Assembly: GCA_037176725.1 (NCBI GenBank)
Contig: JAZBRS010000013.1
Location: 5,583,001-5,647,000 of the forward strand
DNA length: 64,000 nucleotides
Source of the DNA: Posidonia oceanica
Lineage: Eukaryota; Streptophyta; Magnoliopsida; Alismatales; Posidoniaceae
Direction of reading: 5' to 3'
The position numbers were made by a program, and so were the translations under genes. Below are positions 54,076 to 64,000 of this stretch, piece by piece (the stretch's first letter is position 1; each line of letters starts with the position of its first letter). The notes under the pieces are model-generated. The model saw nothing but the letters and a program-made list of their open reading frames with translations. It had not been told where the DNA came from and did no database searches.

Positions 54076-57000
54076 TGTAGCGATCCCGTGAGTTTCGCTA
54101 TCATCCGTGGACGCTGCCAGAGCTCACGTGCATCGATCGGAAATTAGATTCACTTTTAGCGAGTGATCTGAGGAGGAAACTCGACTCAAAACACTGAAAA
54201 TAGAGGCGAAAAGCCAAAAGGAAGAAGAAAGAAACAGGAAAAGGGAGTCACCACCAAGTCTATTAAGTCGAGAGACAACTAAAATCGGGGAAATGCATGA
54301 AAAACATGCAAAACCACACAAAAAGATGCAATGCAATGCAATGATATGCAAAGAAGATGACTCGTGCCAAAGACGAGGGCAAAAGGGTCATTGCGGGCCA
54401 GAGAAAGGGTAAGGACTCCTGTTTCGCGCGGGGAAGGTGATAGGCACCCCCGACACGCCCGAGAAGTCGGTCTTTCTAGGCTAACTCTCTCGCATATGCC
54501 GGATGTCAGCAATTGCTTACCTTTGCTATACGCCTGTAGGCGATAGATGCAATGCATGCCTAATGCTTTAAATGCCTAAGTGCCATGAATGCCATGTATG
54601 GAGATTAAATGTGCTATCTATGTGCTCAGCAGCGCTGCCAGTGTTTCGAACCGGGCGAACCCTGGTTCGTAAGAACTCCAGGCAGTAAGCATCACTGCCC
54701 TAAATGCAAATGCAGGCGATAAAACAAAACGGCAAGGAAAACCATGCAATGGAAGCGACACGCAAGGGATAAAGCAAAAGCGGGTGCAAGGCTAAAGCCA
54801 CGGGAAAGCGTGCAAAGCAAGGCGCAAAACCAAAACAAGGTCCCGACAGCATACATGGGCGTCGTAGGCATGTACCGGGACCAACAAAATGCAAGGGGCG
54901 GTGATCAAAATGGATTCGGCGCTTAAAACAAAGGTGCAGCTTACCTCAAGTGTTGGACGCGTCTATCAGCAGCGTCCAATGTTGGACGCTGGGATAGCTG
55001 GCGTCCAACACAGGCAGAAGCCAAAATGTAGAAAACATGCAATGCAAACTTGGAAATATGGATTTAATGCAATGTAAAAACCCAAGAGCAGATAGAGCAT
55101 GCTGGGAAACTAAAACACAAGGCCCAGAAACCAGAAGCCAAATCAAAACTATTTTAAAACGGGCAGAGGGTGTTGGACGCTCAGAATGACAGCGTCCAAT
55201 GTTGGACGCTGAGATCTAGGCATCCAACAACCAAGCCACACTTTTGAAAGAAATGCATGCATGCAGACTATGTAGATGCGATGCAAATGCTGCATTAGAG
55301 TGCATGACATGTATAACATGCAAGGCAATCAAGATAAACAACCAGAATATGATTTGATAGCAAGATGCAAGCTTGAATGAGGTTTAAGCTACTGCAGGGT
55401 GTTGGACGCTAGAACAGACAGCGGCCAACGTAGGACGCTGCAGTATCCAGCGTCCAACACTCTGGAACAAGCAGATGGCAAGATAGCATGCAAACTAGCA
55501 TGGAAACATCATGGCATGCATTCAAGTTGCTGTAAACAGACATAGGCATGGCATGCAGGCATGGATCAAACGAACATAAGAGATCAGAGCATCATGCAAG
55601 CAATTACATGGAAGTTACTAAGCAGAAACGTAGAACGCTGGAAACAGCAGCGTCCAACGTAGGACGCTGAATGCTCCAACGTCCAACACATGGAGGATGC
55701 AAACCTACCTGCAAAGGGGGAGCTCAGCTCTAAACCCCACTTAAACATGCATGCAAGCTATTGAGGACATGCCAGATCAAGAAAAAACACTCAAACCAAG
55801 CATACAACCCATGAGAAGCAAGTAAGAAAGAGTATGCATAGGAATAAAGGGGTAAAAACCCATGAAAAATAGCATGCAACTTGAGAGGAGACTAGCAAGC
55901 TTAAACAGGATTGCCATAGGGGCCAGGCATCACTAAACATGCATGGATCATGTATAAGTCTCAAAAATAAGCAACATGCAAACATGGCAGCAGATGTAAG
56001 CTAGCAGACATGTAGGACGCTGGATGAACCAGCGTCCAACGTTGGACGTGACTCACTCCAGCGTCCAACGCAGGCAAACAGCAGAATGATCTAAAGCAAG
56101 CAATATTGATTCAAGATGGGATCAAAACAGGATACTAAGCATGCAAAGGCATCAAGGAACATGTAAGGAAGCATATACCACAAGCTCATGAAGATGTAAG
56201 CAAAGCTTGGCAAGCATGAAAGCAAAATCAGAGCAAAAGAAAATAGTGATAGCTAGGTGTTGGACGCTGCACTATTGCGCGTCCAACATTGGACGCACCA
56301 GGCTGGGTGTCCAACAAGTCGAGAACTTCTCGACCAAAACCGATGCTCAGATCGGTGCAAAAAGGGAAGCTAAGGATCTAGGAAGCATGAGCATGCAAAG
56401 AGGAACATGAGCATATGATCAAAGCTAAAAATGGGCAGGTGGTTAGCTCCACCCACGTCCTCCTCCTTGCGACCGGCGGCAGGAGCTATTCTGGCCAGCC
56501 AAGGAGGCGTGCGTGCCAACTAGCTATCCTAACACGCTCGTGTGTGCATGGGCTAGCTACAGGTATCGAGTGCCTACCTTGGTGCGGCCTGAAACGGTTG
56601 TTCGCGCTCCTCGTCGGTGCTACGGAAGCTTGCGGCAAGCGAACTCCGACGAGCTTGCAGAGCGTGTAGGAGGCATGGGAGAGGGAGCCGGAAGTCTGGG
56701 AGTGGAGGTGGGAGTTCACTCTTGGTCGTTCGAGCTCTCAATTCTCTCTGGATTGGGTGTGGTGTTCTCTGGAAGAGGGAGAAGTGGGCTATTTTGTTGG
56801 GTTCATGGGTTCGTTTTCAATGGTGGCAGAGGCTTTGGCAGGCAATGGCAGGCATGGCAGGGCATGGCAAGAGTGGGGAGTCCACGAGGGATGTCAGGGA
56901 GTTAGTGTGGAAGGTCCGGATGGTCGCCGAAGTCGTTGTGGTGGCAGAGATTGGCTGGCAACGGTAGTGACCACGGAGGTGAGCGAAAAATGAGCTGGGG

Positions 57001-57491
57001 AGGAAAAGAGGCGGTGGCAGGCTGTCACTCAGCCTTGGCAGCAAGTGGATGGCTTGGAGTGGTGAGGGGATTTCTAGTAAGTGGTGTACGGGCGGCAGAG
57101 TGGACGGGAGGTGAGCCAGAGGTGGCGGAGCAGCCGCTGCACCTCCCGGGTCGTTAGACGCTAGTGCAGAGCGTGTCCAACGTTGGACGCTAGCACAAAG
57201 CGCGTCCAACGTTGGACGCTAGCACAAAGCGCATCCAACGTTGGACGCTACCCGTGCCAGCATTCAACATGCCCAGGAGGCCAAAGGCTGAAATGGGCTT
57301 GGGCTTTGGCTTAAAAATAGTCTTAAAAAGTGTAAAAGGCTTGGGTGATGGTTTTGGGGTTTAGGTGGGGTTTTAGGGTTGGTTTTGGGTAGAAATGGGT
57401 CAGTTTGAAAAGAAGAGAGCCATCCTAGAGTCCAAGCAAGCTTTCCAGAGAGGTTGACCATCTTCCAGGCAGTCAAAATGGGGGGTCAACA
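54076..57491 (-). repeat. Tat-type LTR (3' LTR of element D)
   Basis: 3,416 bp. The plus strand starts TGTAGCGATCCCG and ends AATGGGGGGTCAACA, so the minus strand runs TGTTGACCCCCCATTTTGAC...GATCGCTACA, like the LTR starts of A and B. It interrupts LARD internal region 2 after GGCGG. It holds seven type-A cassettes. Confidence 0.85.
54951..57270. repeat. Type-A paired-palindrome cassettes (GTTGGACGC), seven sites
   Basis: Sites at 54951-55011, 55171-55229, 55400-55460, 55629-55689, 56011-56070, 56257-56316 and an extended one at 57152-57270. Layout: TGTTGGACGC, 8-12 nt, AGCGTCCAAC, GTTGGACGCT, 8-12 nt, GCGTCCAACA. The last site repeats TTGGACGCTAGCACAAAGCG two to three times. Linkers differ between sites while arms are kept. 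Confidence 0.88.
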
Positions 57492-57506
57492 GATGCCCCT
57501 CCTTAA
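57492..57506 (-). promoter_or_regulatory. Polypurine tract of element D
   Basis: The minus strand reads CTTAAGGAGGGGCATC directly before the LTR TGTTGACC, a usual Tat/Ogre boundary. Confidence 0.75.
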
Positions 57507-57859
57507 GCGAGGTCAAGGGGGACCGAGGCCGCTGCTCAGGGTAGACATGACACCCCTCATGACGCCGGCAGGAGCGCAAAATTGCTGTGGGCCTGAGTCA
57601 CTTAGTCGGCAGATACACCGAAAATCATGACCCGTTGCCGCAATCAAGATGCAAATGCAATGCTTACGCTAATGTGATGCTTACACTAACGCTCATTGCG
57701 TTGTACTCCACTAGGGGAAAAAACGGATGATGCACGCACGTGGTGTGGTGGAAAAATGCAATGCAAAGGTGTCGCTGGGCAATGCATATGAAAGCCAGAC
57801 GAACACATGGTGTGTGTATGAAAATAGTTGAATGCAAGATGCAGTGGATGTGCATGCAG

Positions 57860-58270
57860 TGGCGGGCACGTAATGCCAAGGAAGCGATCCTAGGTTGTGC
57901 ACTACCGCGGGTGTCATTCAAAGCAGGCAAAACTGTTAGGAAGTTTTTGCGTTGCAGAGGACGCCTCCTAGCAATGCACGAACCAGGGGTTCGATTCCCA
58001 AGTATGCCATGTCCGAGAAAACGGAAGGCGGAAGCGGGTGTAATGACTACAGAGGAGTAGCAGCACAATAAGAATGCGATGTTATGCAGTGAAATGCAGT
58101 ATATGCAGTGGAACGCTGGGCACGCGAAACCGAGAAAACGATCCCGGGGTAGCGCACTACTACGGGTGCCATCCAAAGCCGGTAAGCTGCGAAAGTCTTG
58201 CAAGTGCCGAGGATGTTACCTTAAGCAATACGCGAACCGGGGGTTCAGATCCTAAGCACGCAATGCGCGT
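57860..58270 (+). repeat. Two diverged ~240-bp units with tRNA-like B boxes
   Basis: Each has GGGCACG..., a GCGCACTAC/TGTGCACTACCGCGGGTG block, CATCCAAAGC, and near its end GCGAACCGGGGGTTC or GAACCAGGGGTTCGATTCC. The second phrase contains a perfect B box GGTTCGATTCC near 57987. Confidence 0.65.
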
Positions 58271-58389
58271 GTAATGATGAGATGCAGTTCTAGGACTGAC
58301 TCTACAGGGAGATACAAAGAAGCTACATGATGTTATGCAATGATATGCTAATGATACGCCATGATATGCAATAGAATGATATTACAGTA

Positions 58390-59190
58390 CGACGAAGGGG
58401 TGGTAAGTTAACGGACCTACCACCGGATAGTTAGGGAGTATCGGCCCATGAGGAGTTGACGGACTCATCACTGGATAGTTGAGGCTATCAGCCCGTGAGG
58501 AGTTAACGGACTCATCACCGGATAGTTAGGGCTATCAGCCTAAGGGGTGACAGGCCAGCGAGTCTGTCAGGCAAGAGAGGTGGTGACAAGTGGGACGACT
58601 TGTAACCACGAATGCGATGGGAATACCATACCCGAAGGTGTTGTAGTGGTCCGTAGACGCTCCCGTGACAGTTGGGGATGTCAGCCCAAATGCAGATGGA
58701 AATGGGATACCATGGGGCAGCTAAATAAAGATGCCCCTGGTATCGATGAACGATACCAAGGGACAGTCGAAGCGCCCATGGCATCAAAATGCAAGGTGGA
58801 GAGAAAACTAACGTGTTTGCCAACCGAGTAGTTAGGGATACCAGCCTGAATGCAATGAGATGGACGAAAGGGCTCACCGTGTGATGTGCAATGCCGGTGG
58901 GGAATGCAATGGGATAATGCAAATGCAAGGTGATAGGTTAACGGACCTATTGCCGAATAGTTAGGGATATCAGCCTGATGAGATAAGGGGCGATACCACA
59001 TGGCAGCAAAAAGATGCCCCTGGTATCAGGATGATACCAAGGGACAGCCGAAGCGCCCCTAGCATCGAGATGCGAGGATGGATGGATGGATGATAAGTTG
59101 ACAGACTTATTGCCGAATAGTTAGAGATATCAGCCTGGATGATAAGTTGACAGACTTATCATCGAGCAGTTAGGGCTGCCAGCCTGATGC
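58390..59190 (+). repeat. GATAGTTAGGG minisatellite, contiguous then interspersed
   Basis: Three adjacent 45-50-bp units (58390-58540) with TTAACGGACTCATCACCGGA and ATAGTTAGGGCTATCAGCC, then single units near 58810, 58930, 59094 and 59140. A second block, GATGCCCCTGGTATC...GATACCAAGGGACAG, occurs twice (about 58730 and 59010) and is itself palindromic. Confidence 0.8.
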
Positions 59191-60361
59191 AAGGAATGCA
59201 GAAAGAAAGCAAGAACCCATCGTGATAGGCGTGCAATGGTCTCAACGTGGGCATGCTTCGTGGCGTCACGAGGTGACAAACGGGGTACATGCCGGTCATC
59301 ACGGACCTACCCAACACGGTGGGCGGCAAAACTTTGACAAGCGTGGAGCCTCTGAGCAAGGCAGGCAAAAATGCTCATCCTTGACTCCGATTTTCGAAAA
59401 CAGGGAGAAGGGAAGATAAAGATATATTACAACATGCATGTTTTGGTGGCTTTGGACTCAAAAGCAGCTGCTAAGAGGGTGCTTCTGCACTTTCTGACTT
59501 AGGAGACTCGATCCTCGAGCAATGCCATGCCGAGTTGTGGTCGGTGGCTCTCATTCTCACTCTTGGCTCGAGATGAGGCCTTGGCTTTGCAGAGTATAGC
59601 CTTTGGCTGCATGTGGGTAGCAGAAGCGTTGAATGCAGCTTCACAACCTCCATCTTAATTCCTCGGGGACCCACTACTACTTTTGACACTCACAGAATGA
59701 TATTTCTTTTCCCCTTGTGAGTGATTGGAGTTGCATCTAGTCTGCCAGGGAAGTAAGTGTTGTCTGCAGAGAGGACTGGAGCGTGCTGCTGCGCTCGGAA
59801 GATGGGGTCAGGTCTTCCTGATGATGTGTCCCGTGCAGTTGCCAGTGTGGCGCTTGGAGTTGAAAGCTGAGGTAGCTTCGACGCTCGTCTAAGTCACTTC
59901 TCTCATGAGTGCCTTCTTTCTTCAACTTCTTTCTTCATGTTTCTTTTATGCTCAGCATGCATGTCATGTTATCATATTCTTTTGCTCACATGATCTCTAT
60001 TCTTTTGGATATGCATGTCTTCGCCCTCTTGGGGTAGCGGTCCCTGGTGAGACATTAAGAGTTCGACCGATCGGCGTACACCTTTAGCCTCTGCAATGTG
60101 TACAGGCAGCCTCTGGCTATGTTCTGTTCTGCTTTGGTCCTCTCCGTGTCGTTGGACTCTCTTGAAAAGGTGGATCTCGCTTCTGGGAGTTTTGAACTCA
60201 GTGCGATGCTCTATTCTGCTCTCAGTCTCACTCTGTAGCCACATGCAAGAGATGGTGCTGCTCGGGTGAGCTCTGCCTGAGATCGTCGATGCTTGGCATC
60301 CTCTTGGCGCTGCCCGTTGTCCAAAGCCGGGTTTTTGGGATTATGCAAATGTTTATGTGTT

Positions 60362-61304
60362 TTGCGATCGTCCGTGGACGCTGCCAGAGCTCGCGTGCAT
60401 CGATCGGAAATCAGGTTCACTATTGGTAGATGATCCGAAGAGGAAACTCGACTCAAAACACTGAAAACAGAGGTGAAAAGCCAAAGGAAAAAAGAAAGAA
60501 GAAGGAAAAGGGAGTCGCCACCTACTCTATTATGGGGAAGACGAGGAAAACCAAGGAAAACCATAGAAAACAAGCAAATAGATGCAATGCTATGCAAAAA
60601 TGGATGACTCGTGCCAAAGACGATGGCAAAATGGTCACTACGGGCCAAAAAAAGGGTAAGGACTCCTGTTATGTGCGAGGAAGGTGTTAGGCACCCCCGA
60701 CACGCCCGAAAAGTCGGTCTTTCTAGGCTAACTCGCTCACATATGCCGGAAAATGCATGCTTTGAATGCCTAAGTGCCATGAATGCCATGTATGGAGATT
60801 AAATGTGCTATCTATGTGCTCAGCAGCACTGCCAGTGTTTCGAACCGGGCGAACCCTGGTTCGTAAGAACTCCAGGCAGTAAGCATCACTGCCCTAAATG
60901 CAAATGCAGGCGATAAAACAAAACGGCAAGGAAAACCATGCAATGGAAGCGACACGCAAGGGATAAAGCAAAAGCGGGTGCGAGGCTAAAGCCACGGGAA
61001 AGCGTGCAAAGCAAGGCGCAAAACCAAAACAAGGTCCCAACAGCATACATGGGTGTCGTAGGCATGTACCGAGACCAACAAAATGCAAGGGGCGGTGATC
61101 AAAACGGATTCGGCGCTTAAAACAAAGGTGCAGCTTACCGCAAGTGTTGGACGCATCTATCAGCAGCGTCCAATGTTGGACGCTGGGATAGCTGGCATCC
61201 AACACAGGCAGAAGCCAAAATGCAGAAAACATGCAATGCAAACTTGAAAATATGGATTTAATGCAATGTAAAAACCCAAGAGCAGATAGAGCAAGCTGGG
61301 AAAC
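60362..61304 (-). repeat. Second copy of the element D LTR end, interrupted
   Basis: Nearly identical to 54098-55094 (for example GCAGTAAGCATCACTGCCCT and the first type-A cassette, here at 61144-61205). It lacks the first ~20 bp of the LTR and stops at 61304, where another LTR begins. Confidence 0.85.
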
Positions 61305-64000
61305 TGTAGTAATCCTGAATTCTGATCGTCCATGCACGATGCCAAAGCTCGCGTGCACCGATCAAAATAGACTCACTATATGCGGCTGGATCCAAGGGAA
61401 GAAACTCGACTCGGAAACGCTAGCAAAAGAAAAGAAAAGAAATGATAAGACAAAATCAGAGTCGCCACCAGGTCTATTGAATTGGGAGACAAGGAAAACT
61501 GAGGGTAAAGCATGAAAAGACATGCAAAACCAGATGCAAAGAAGGGGCAAAGGGATGCAATGCTAAGCTATGCTATGCTATGCTATGACTCATGCCTAGG
61601 ATAAAGGAAAGGTCGATGCGAGCCAAGAAAAAGGGCAAGAACTCCTGTTACACACGGAGAAGGTGTTAGGCACCCCCGATACGTCCGAGAGTCGGTCTTT
61701 CTTAGGCAATCTCGCGCTAATGCAGGGAAATGCTAGCCTAATTTCTAAATGCGATGAATGCCTACCTGCTATGCATGGGAAATAAACGTGCTATCTATGT
61801 ACTCAACAACACTGCTAGTGTTCTGAACTAGGCGGACCCTGGTTCATGAGAACTCCTAGGTAGTAAGCATCATAATCCTAAATGTAGATGCAAGCGAAAA
61901 AGCAAAACTGCGGGGAAAACCAAGCAATGCAAACGACATGCAAGCGATAAAGCAAAACAGGTGCAAAAAACGGCGTGAAATGTGGAAAACAATGCAAGGC
62001 ACGGAAAACGATGCAAGGCACATAAAACGGGGCGAAAGCGGGGTGCAAAACCAAAACAAGGGTTAGGCAACATGCATAGGGGTTGCAGCAAGCATTAGAA
62101 GCAATAAAAAGCATGCATAGGGGTTGCAGCAAGCATTAGAAGCAATAAAAAGCAAAAAACGGCGAGCGAAGCAAAATCGGCGTTCTAAAACTGAGTAAAG
62201 CCAACTGCAAGCGTTGGACGCTGGCAATAGCGGCGTCCAACGTTGGACGCTGCCATTGCTGGCGTCCAACACCCGTTGGAGGCAGACAGCATGCAATTTT
62301 TAGAAAATGATGCTTTCTAGCTATATGAATGCAGTACAGATGCAAAAATACAGCTAAATGGGTGCATGACATGCAGAACTAACCTAACAGAGGATTAGAA
62401 GAGGAATCAGAGCAAGGGGCAAGCCAGGATCAAGGATCAAAGCAAGCAGGTTGTTGGACGCCGGTAGGCATGGCGTCCAACGTTAGACGCCAGAGGGAAA
62501 GGCGTCTAACACAGGCCAGAAGACAGCAAGATAAGGAAGCATACAAAAGGCAAAATAAAAATGGGGACATGCATTAGGGCTACTGGGGATGAGCATAGGG
62601 CAAACATGCAAGCATGGGATCACACAAGAAAAACCAAAACTTACCAACCGCAGCAAATGCCAGGCCAGAGGCACAACCAGAACATTGGACGCGAGCTAGG
62701 CCGGTGTCCAATGTTGGACGCCTGCACCAGCAACCTACAACGCCCTGGGAGGCACAACACACAAAAAACTTGCATAAAATAGCAAACGATCTAATGAAGG
62801 CATGGAATAATTGCAAAGGAGGCTAGGCATGCATGATAAACACTGAAGACATGTAAACAAGCAAGATCAGAGCATTATACAAGCATCCCAAAAGTAGGCA
62901 GAGGAGCATGGTCGTTAGACGCTAGAGGCTCCAGCGTCCAACATTGGACACTGAAGACTCTGGCGTCCAACGCCTGCAAGATGCCAACCTACCTGTACTA
63001 AAGGGGGAGCTCAACTCTAACCCCACCTACATGCATGCAAACATACTAAGGCATACCAGAACAAAAATAAACATCCATTGCAAGCATTTAATCCAAGAAA
63101 AGCAAAATAGAAAGAGAGCAAGTATGGAAATAAAGGATTAAACTTGCAAAAGAAAGGCATGCAACTTGAAAGGACCTAGCAAACCTAAGCATAGTTGCCA
63201 TAGGGGCCAGGCATCTCTAAACAAGCATGGATCATAAGCAAATATCCAAAATAGGCATAGGTATAGGCATGGCAGCAAGCTACAGCTAACAGAGGTGTTG
63301 GACGCTGACGTGGCTCACCCAGGCGTCCAACGCAGGCAGGAAGCATACAGATTCAAAGCATGTAAAAGACTTAGGCATGGATCAAAGCATGGTATGACAT
63401 TAGAGGACATGCAAGGAAGACATACAGCATGGACTTACAACATAACAAGCAGTAACAAGGCATGGAAAGCATTAGAACATGAGCAAAGGAAGGCAGAGTG
63501 TTGGACACTGGCCTATGCCGCGTCCAACGTTGGATGCACTAGCTGGTGCGTCCAACACATTGAACTCTCCCTTGGCCACAAATCGCGGCCAAAAGGATTC
63601 AAAAAAAACATGAAACTACATGGGAGCAAGCTAACTAACATGCATGACCTATGGGGATAGATAACTTACCTATTGGCGGCCTGGGATGGCAGTTCCACCT
63701 CGCTTGCCGGCGTTGCTGATGTAGTGGCAGGAGCTACTCCGGCGAGGTCGCACGAGCTGCTGGAAGCTCCAAAAGAGTCGACGAAGGGTCGAGGACGGAG
63801 AGGGGAGTGCACTCTACGCTCTGGAGGTGGTGAATTGCTTCTTGGCTTGGTGTCGTGACTGCTGCAAAGGCATGAACTTGCGGTTTTGTTCAGCTGGGCA
63901 TGGGTTCTACTGCATGAAGTCAAGGTTTACAGGCCAAATTCTGGCAATTGCAGGCAATGGTAGGTGCTTCTGGGTGTGGGGAAGCCACGAGGAATGTCAG
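61305..64000 (-). repeat. Third Tat-type LTR, running off the window
   Basis: The plus strand starts TGTAGTAATCCTG at 61305, inside the previous LTR (left flank GAAAC at 61300-61304). Organisation is parallel to 54076-57491 but diverged. A short tandem duplication of ATGCATAGGGGTTGCAGCAA lies at 62073-62150. Six type-A cassettes are present. Confidence 0.8.
62212..63558. repeat. Type-A cassettes in the third LTR, six sites
   Basis: 62212-62272, 62452-62512, 62684-62742, 62913-62971, a half-site 63296-63331, and 63498-63558. The first five start points are about 230-380 bp apart. Arms as in 54951-57270, linkers different. Confidence 0.85.

Larger units (their letters stand above)
57507..60361 (-). 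other. Internal region of element D without gag-pol
   Basis: About 2.85 kb with no retroelement domain in any frame. It contains two tRNA-like repeat units (57860-58270), a GATAGTT minisatellite (58390-59190) and a CT-rich part (59690-60250). No primer binding site is seen next to 60362, so the junction with the second LTR may be a recombination or deletion. Confidence 0.65.

Noticed and set aside
57980..58000. Possible tRNA gene around GGTTCGATTCC
   Set aside because: A B box is present but no cloverleaf could be built by eye, and the unit is repeated inside a retroelement.
54951..63558. Repeat-spacer look of the GTTGGACGC cassettes, as in a CRISPR array
   Set aside because: Plant LTR context, inverted rather than direct repeats, unequal linkers and no cas genes.

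Overview
The window looks like flowering-plant nuclear DNA from a repeat-rich (pericentromere-like) region. Every recognisable coding piece belongs to a transposable element, and I found no host gene, rRNA, tRNA or CRISPR array. The element types are Ty3/Gypsy LTR elements of Tat/Ogre, Athila and Del/Tekay-like character, an L1-type LINE, a tRNA-derived SINE and a MULE (Mutator-like) fragment. The species cannot be named from this sequence.

Layout. (1) 1-14566, minus strand: element A, a Tat/Ogre-type element with 5' LTR 12270-14566, decayed gag, protease with G-patch, RT, two RNase H domains and integrase, then a downstream plant-mobile-domain/DUF7745-like reading frame at 1-790. Its 3' LTR lies outside the window. 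(2) 14567-25108, minus strand: element B, a related Tat/Ogre element with 5' LTR 22435-25108. Element A has inserted into its pol gene at 14566/14567. (3) 25109-29647: a MULE 5' fragment on the minus strand, split by an ORF1-only LINE (26100-28546, perfect 10-bp target duplication) and carrying a SINE (28652-28870). A 1.27-kb tandem duplication (28851-31422) spans the MULE/LTR junction. (4) 29648-43095: a minus-strand Del-like LTR (29648-31861 and 41633-43095) split by a plus-strand solo LTR of the same superfamily (31862-41632). That solo LTR is itself split by a non-autonomous Athila-like element (33264-39790, TSD AATGA) with one uninterrupted 346-codon ORF. (5) 43096-54075: a non-autonomous LARD-like element arranged LTR-internal-LTR-internal, cut off by the next insertion. 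(6) 54076-64000: minus-strand Tat-type LTRs (54076-57491, 60362-61304, 61305 to window end) around an internal region without gag or pol.

The most unusual pattern is a set of roughly 60-bp paired-palindrome cassettes inside the LTRs. Type A (GTTGGACGC...GCGTCCAAC, twice in succession) recurs about 14 times in 54951-63558. Type B (GTAAGACGC...GCGTCTTAC) recurs eight times in the LTR of element B and in a Del-like LTR fragment. Related LTRs appear to carry different structured cassettes at the same internal position, or none, as if cassettes were exchanged or lost as units. Coding decay in elements A and B is dominated by CAG-to-TAG and TGG-to-TGA/TAG/TAA changes, as expected from cytosine methylation and deamination.
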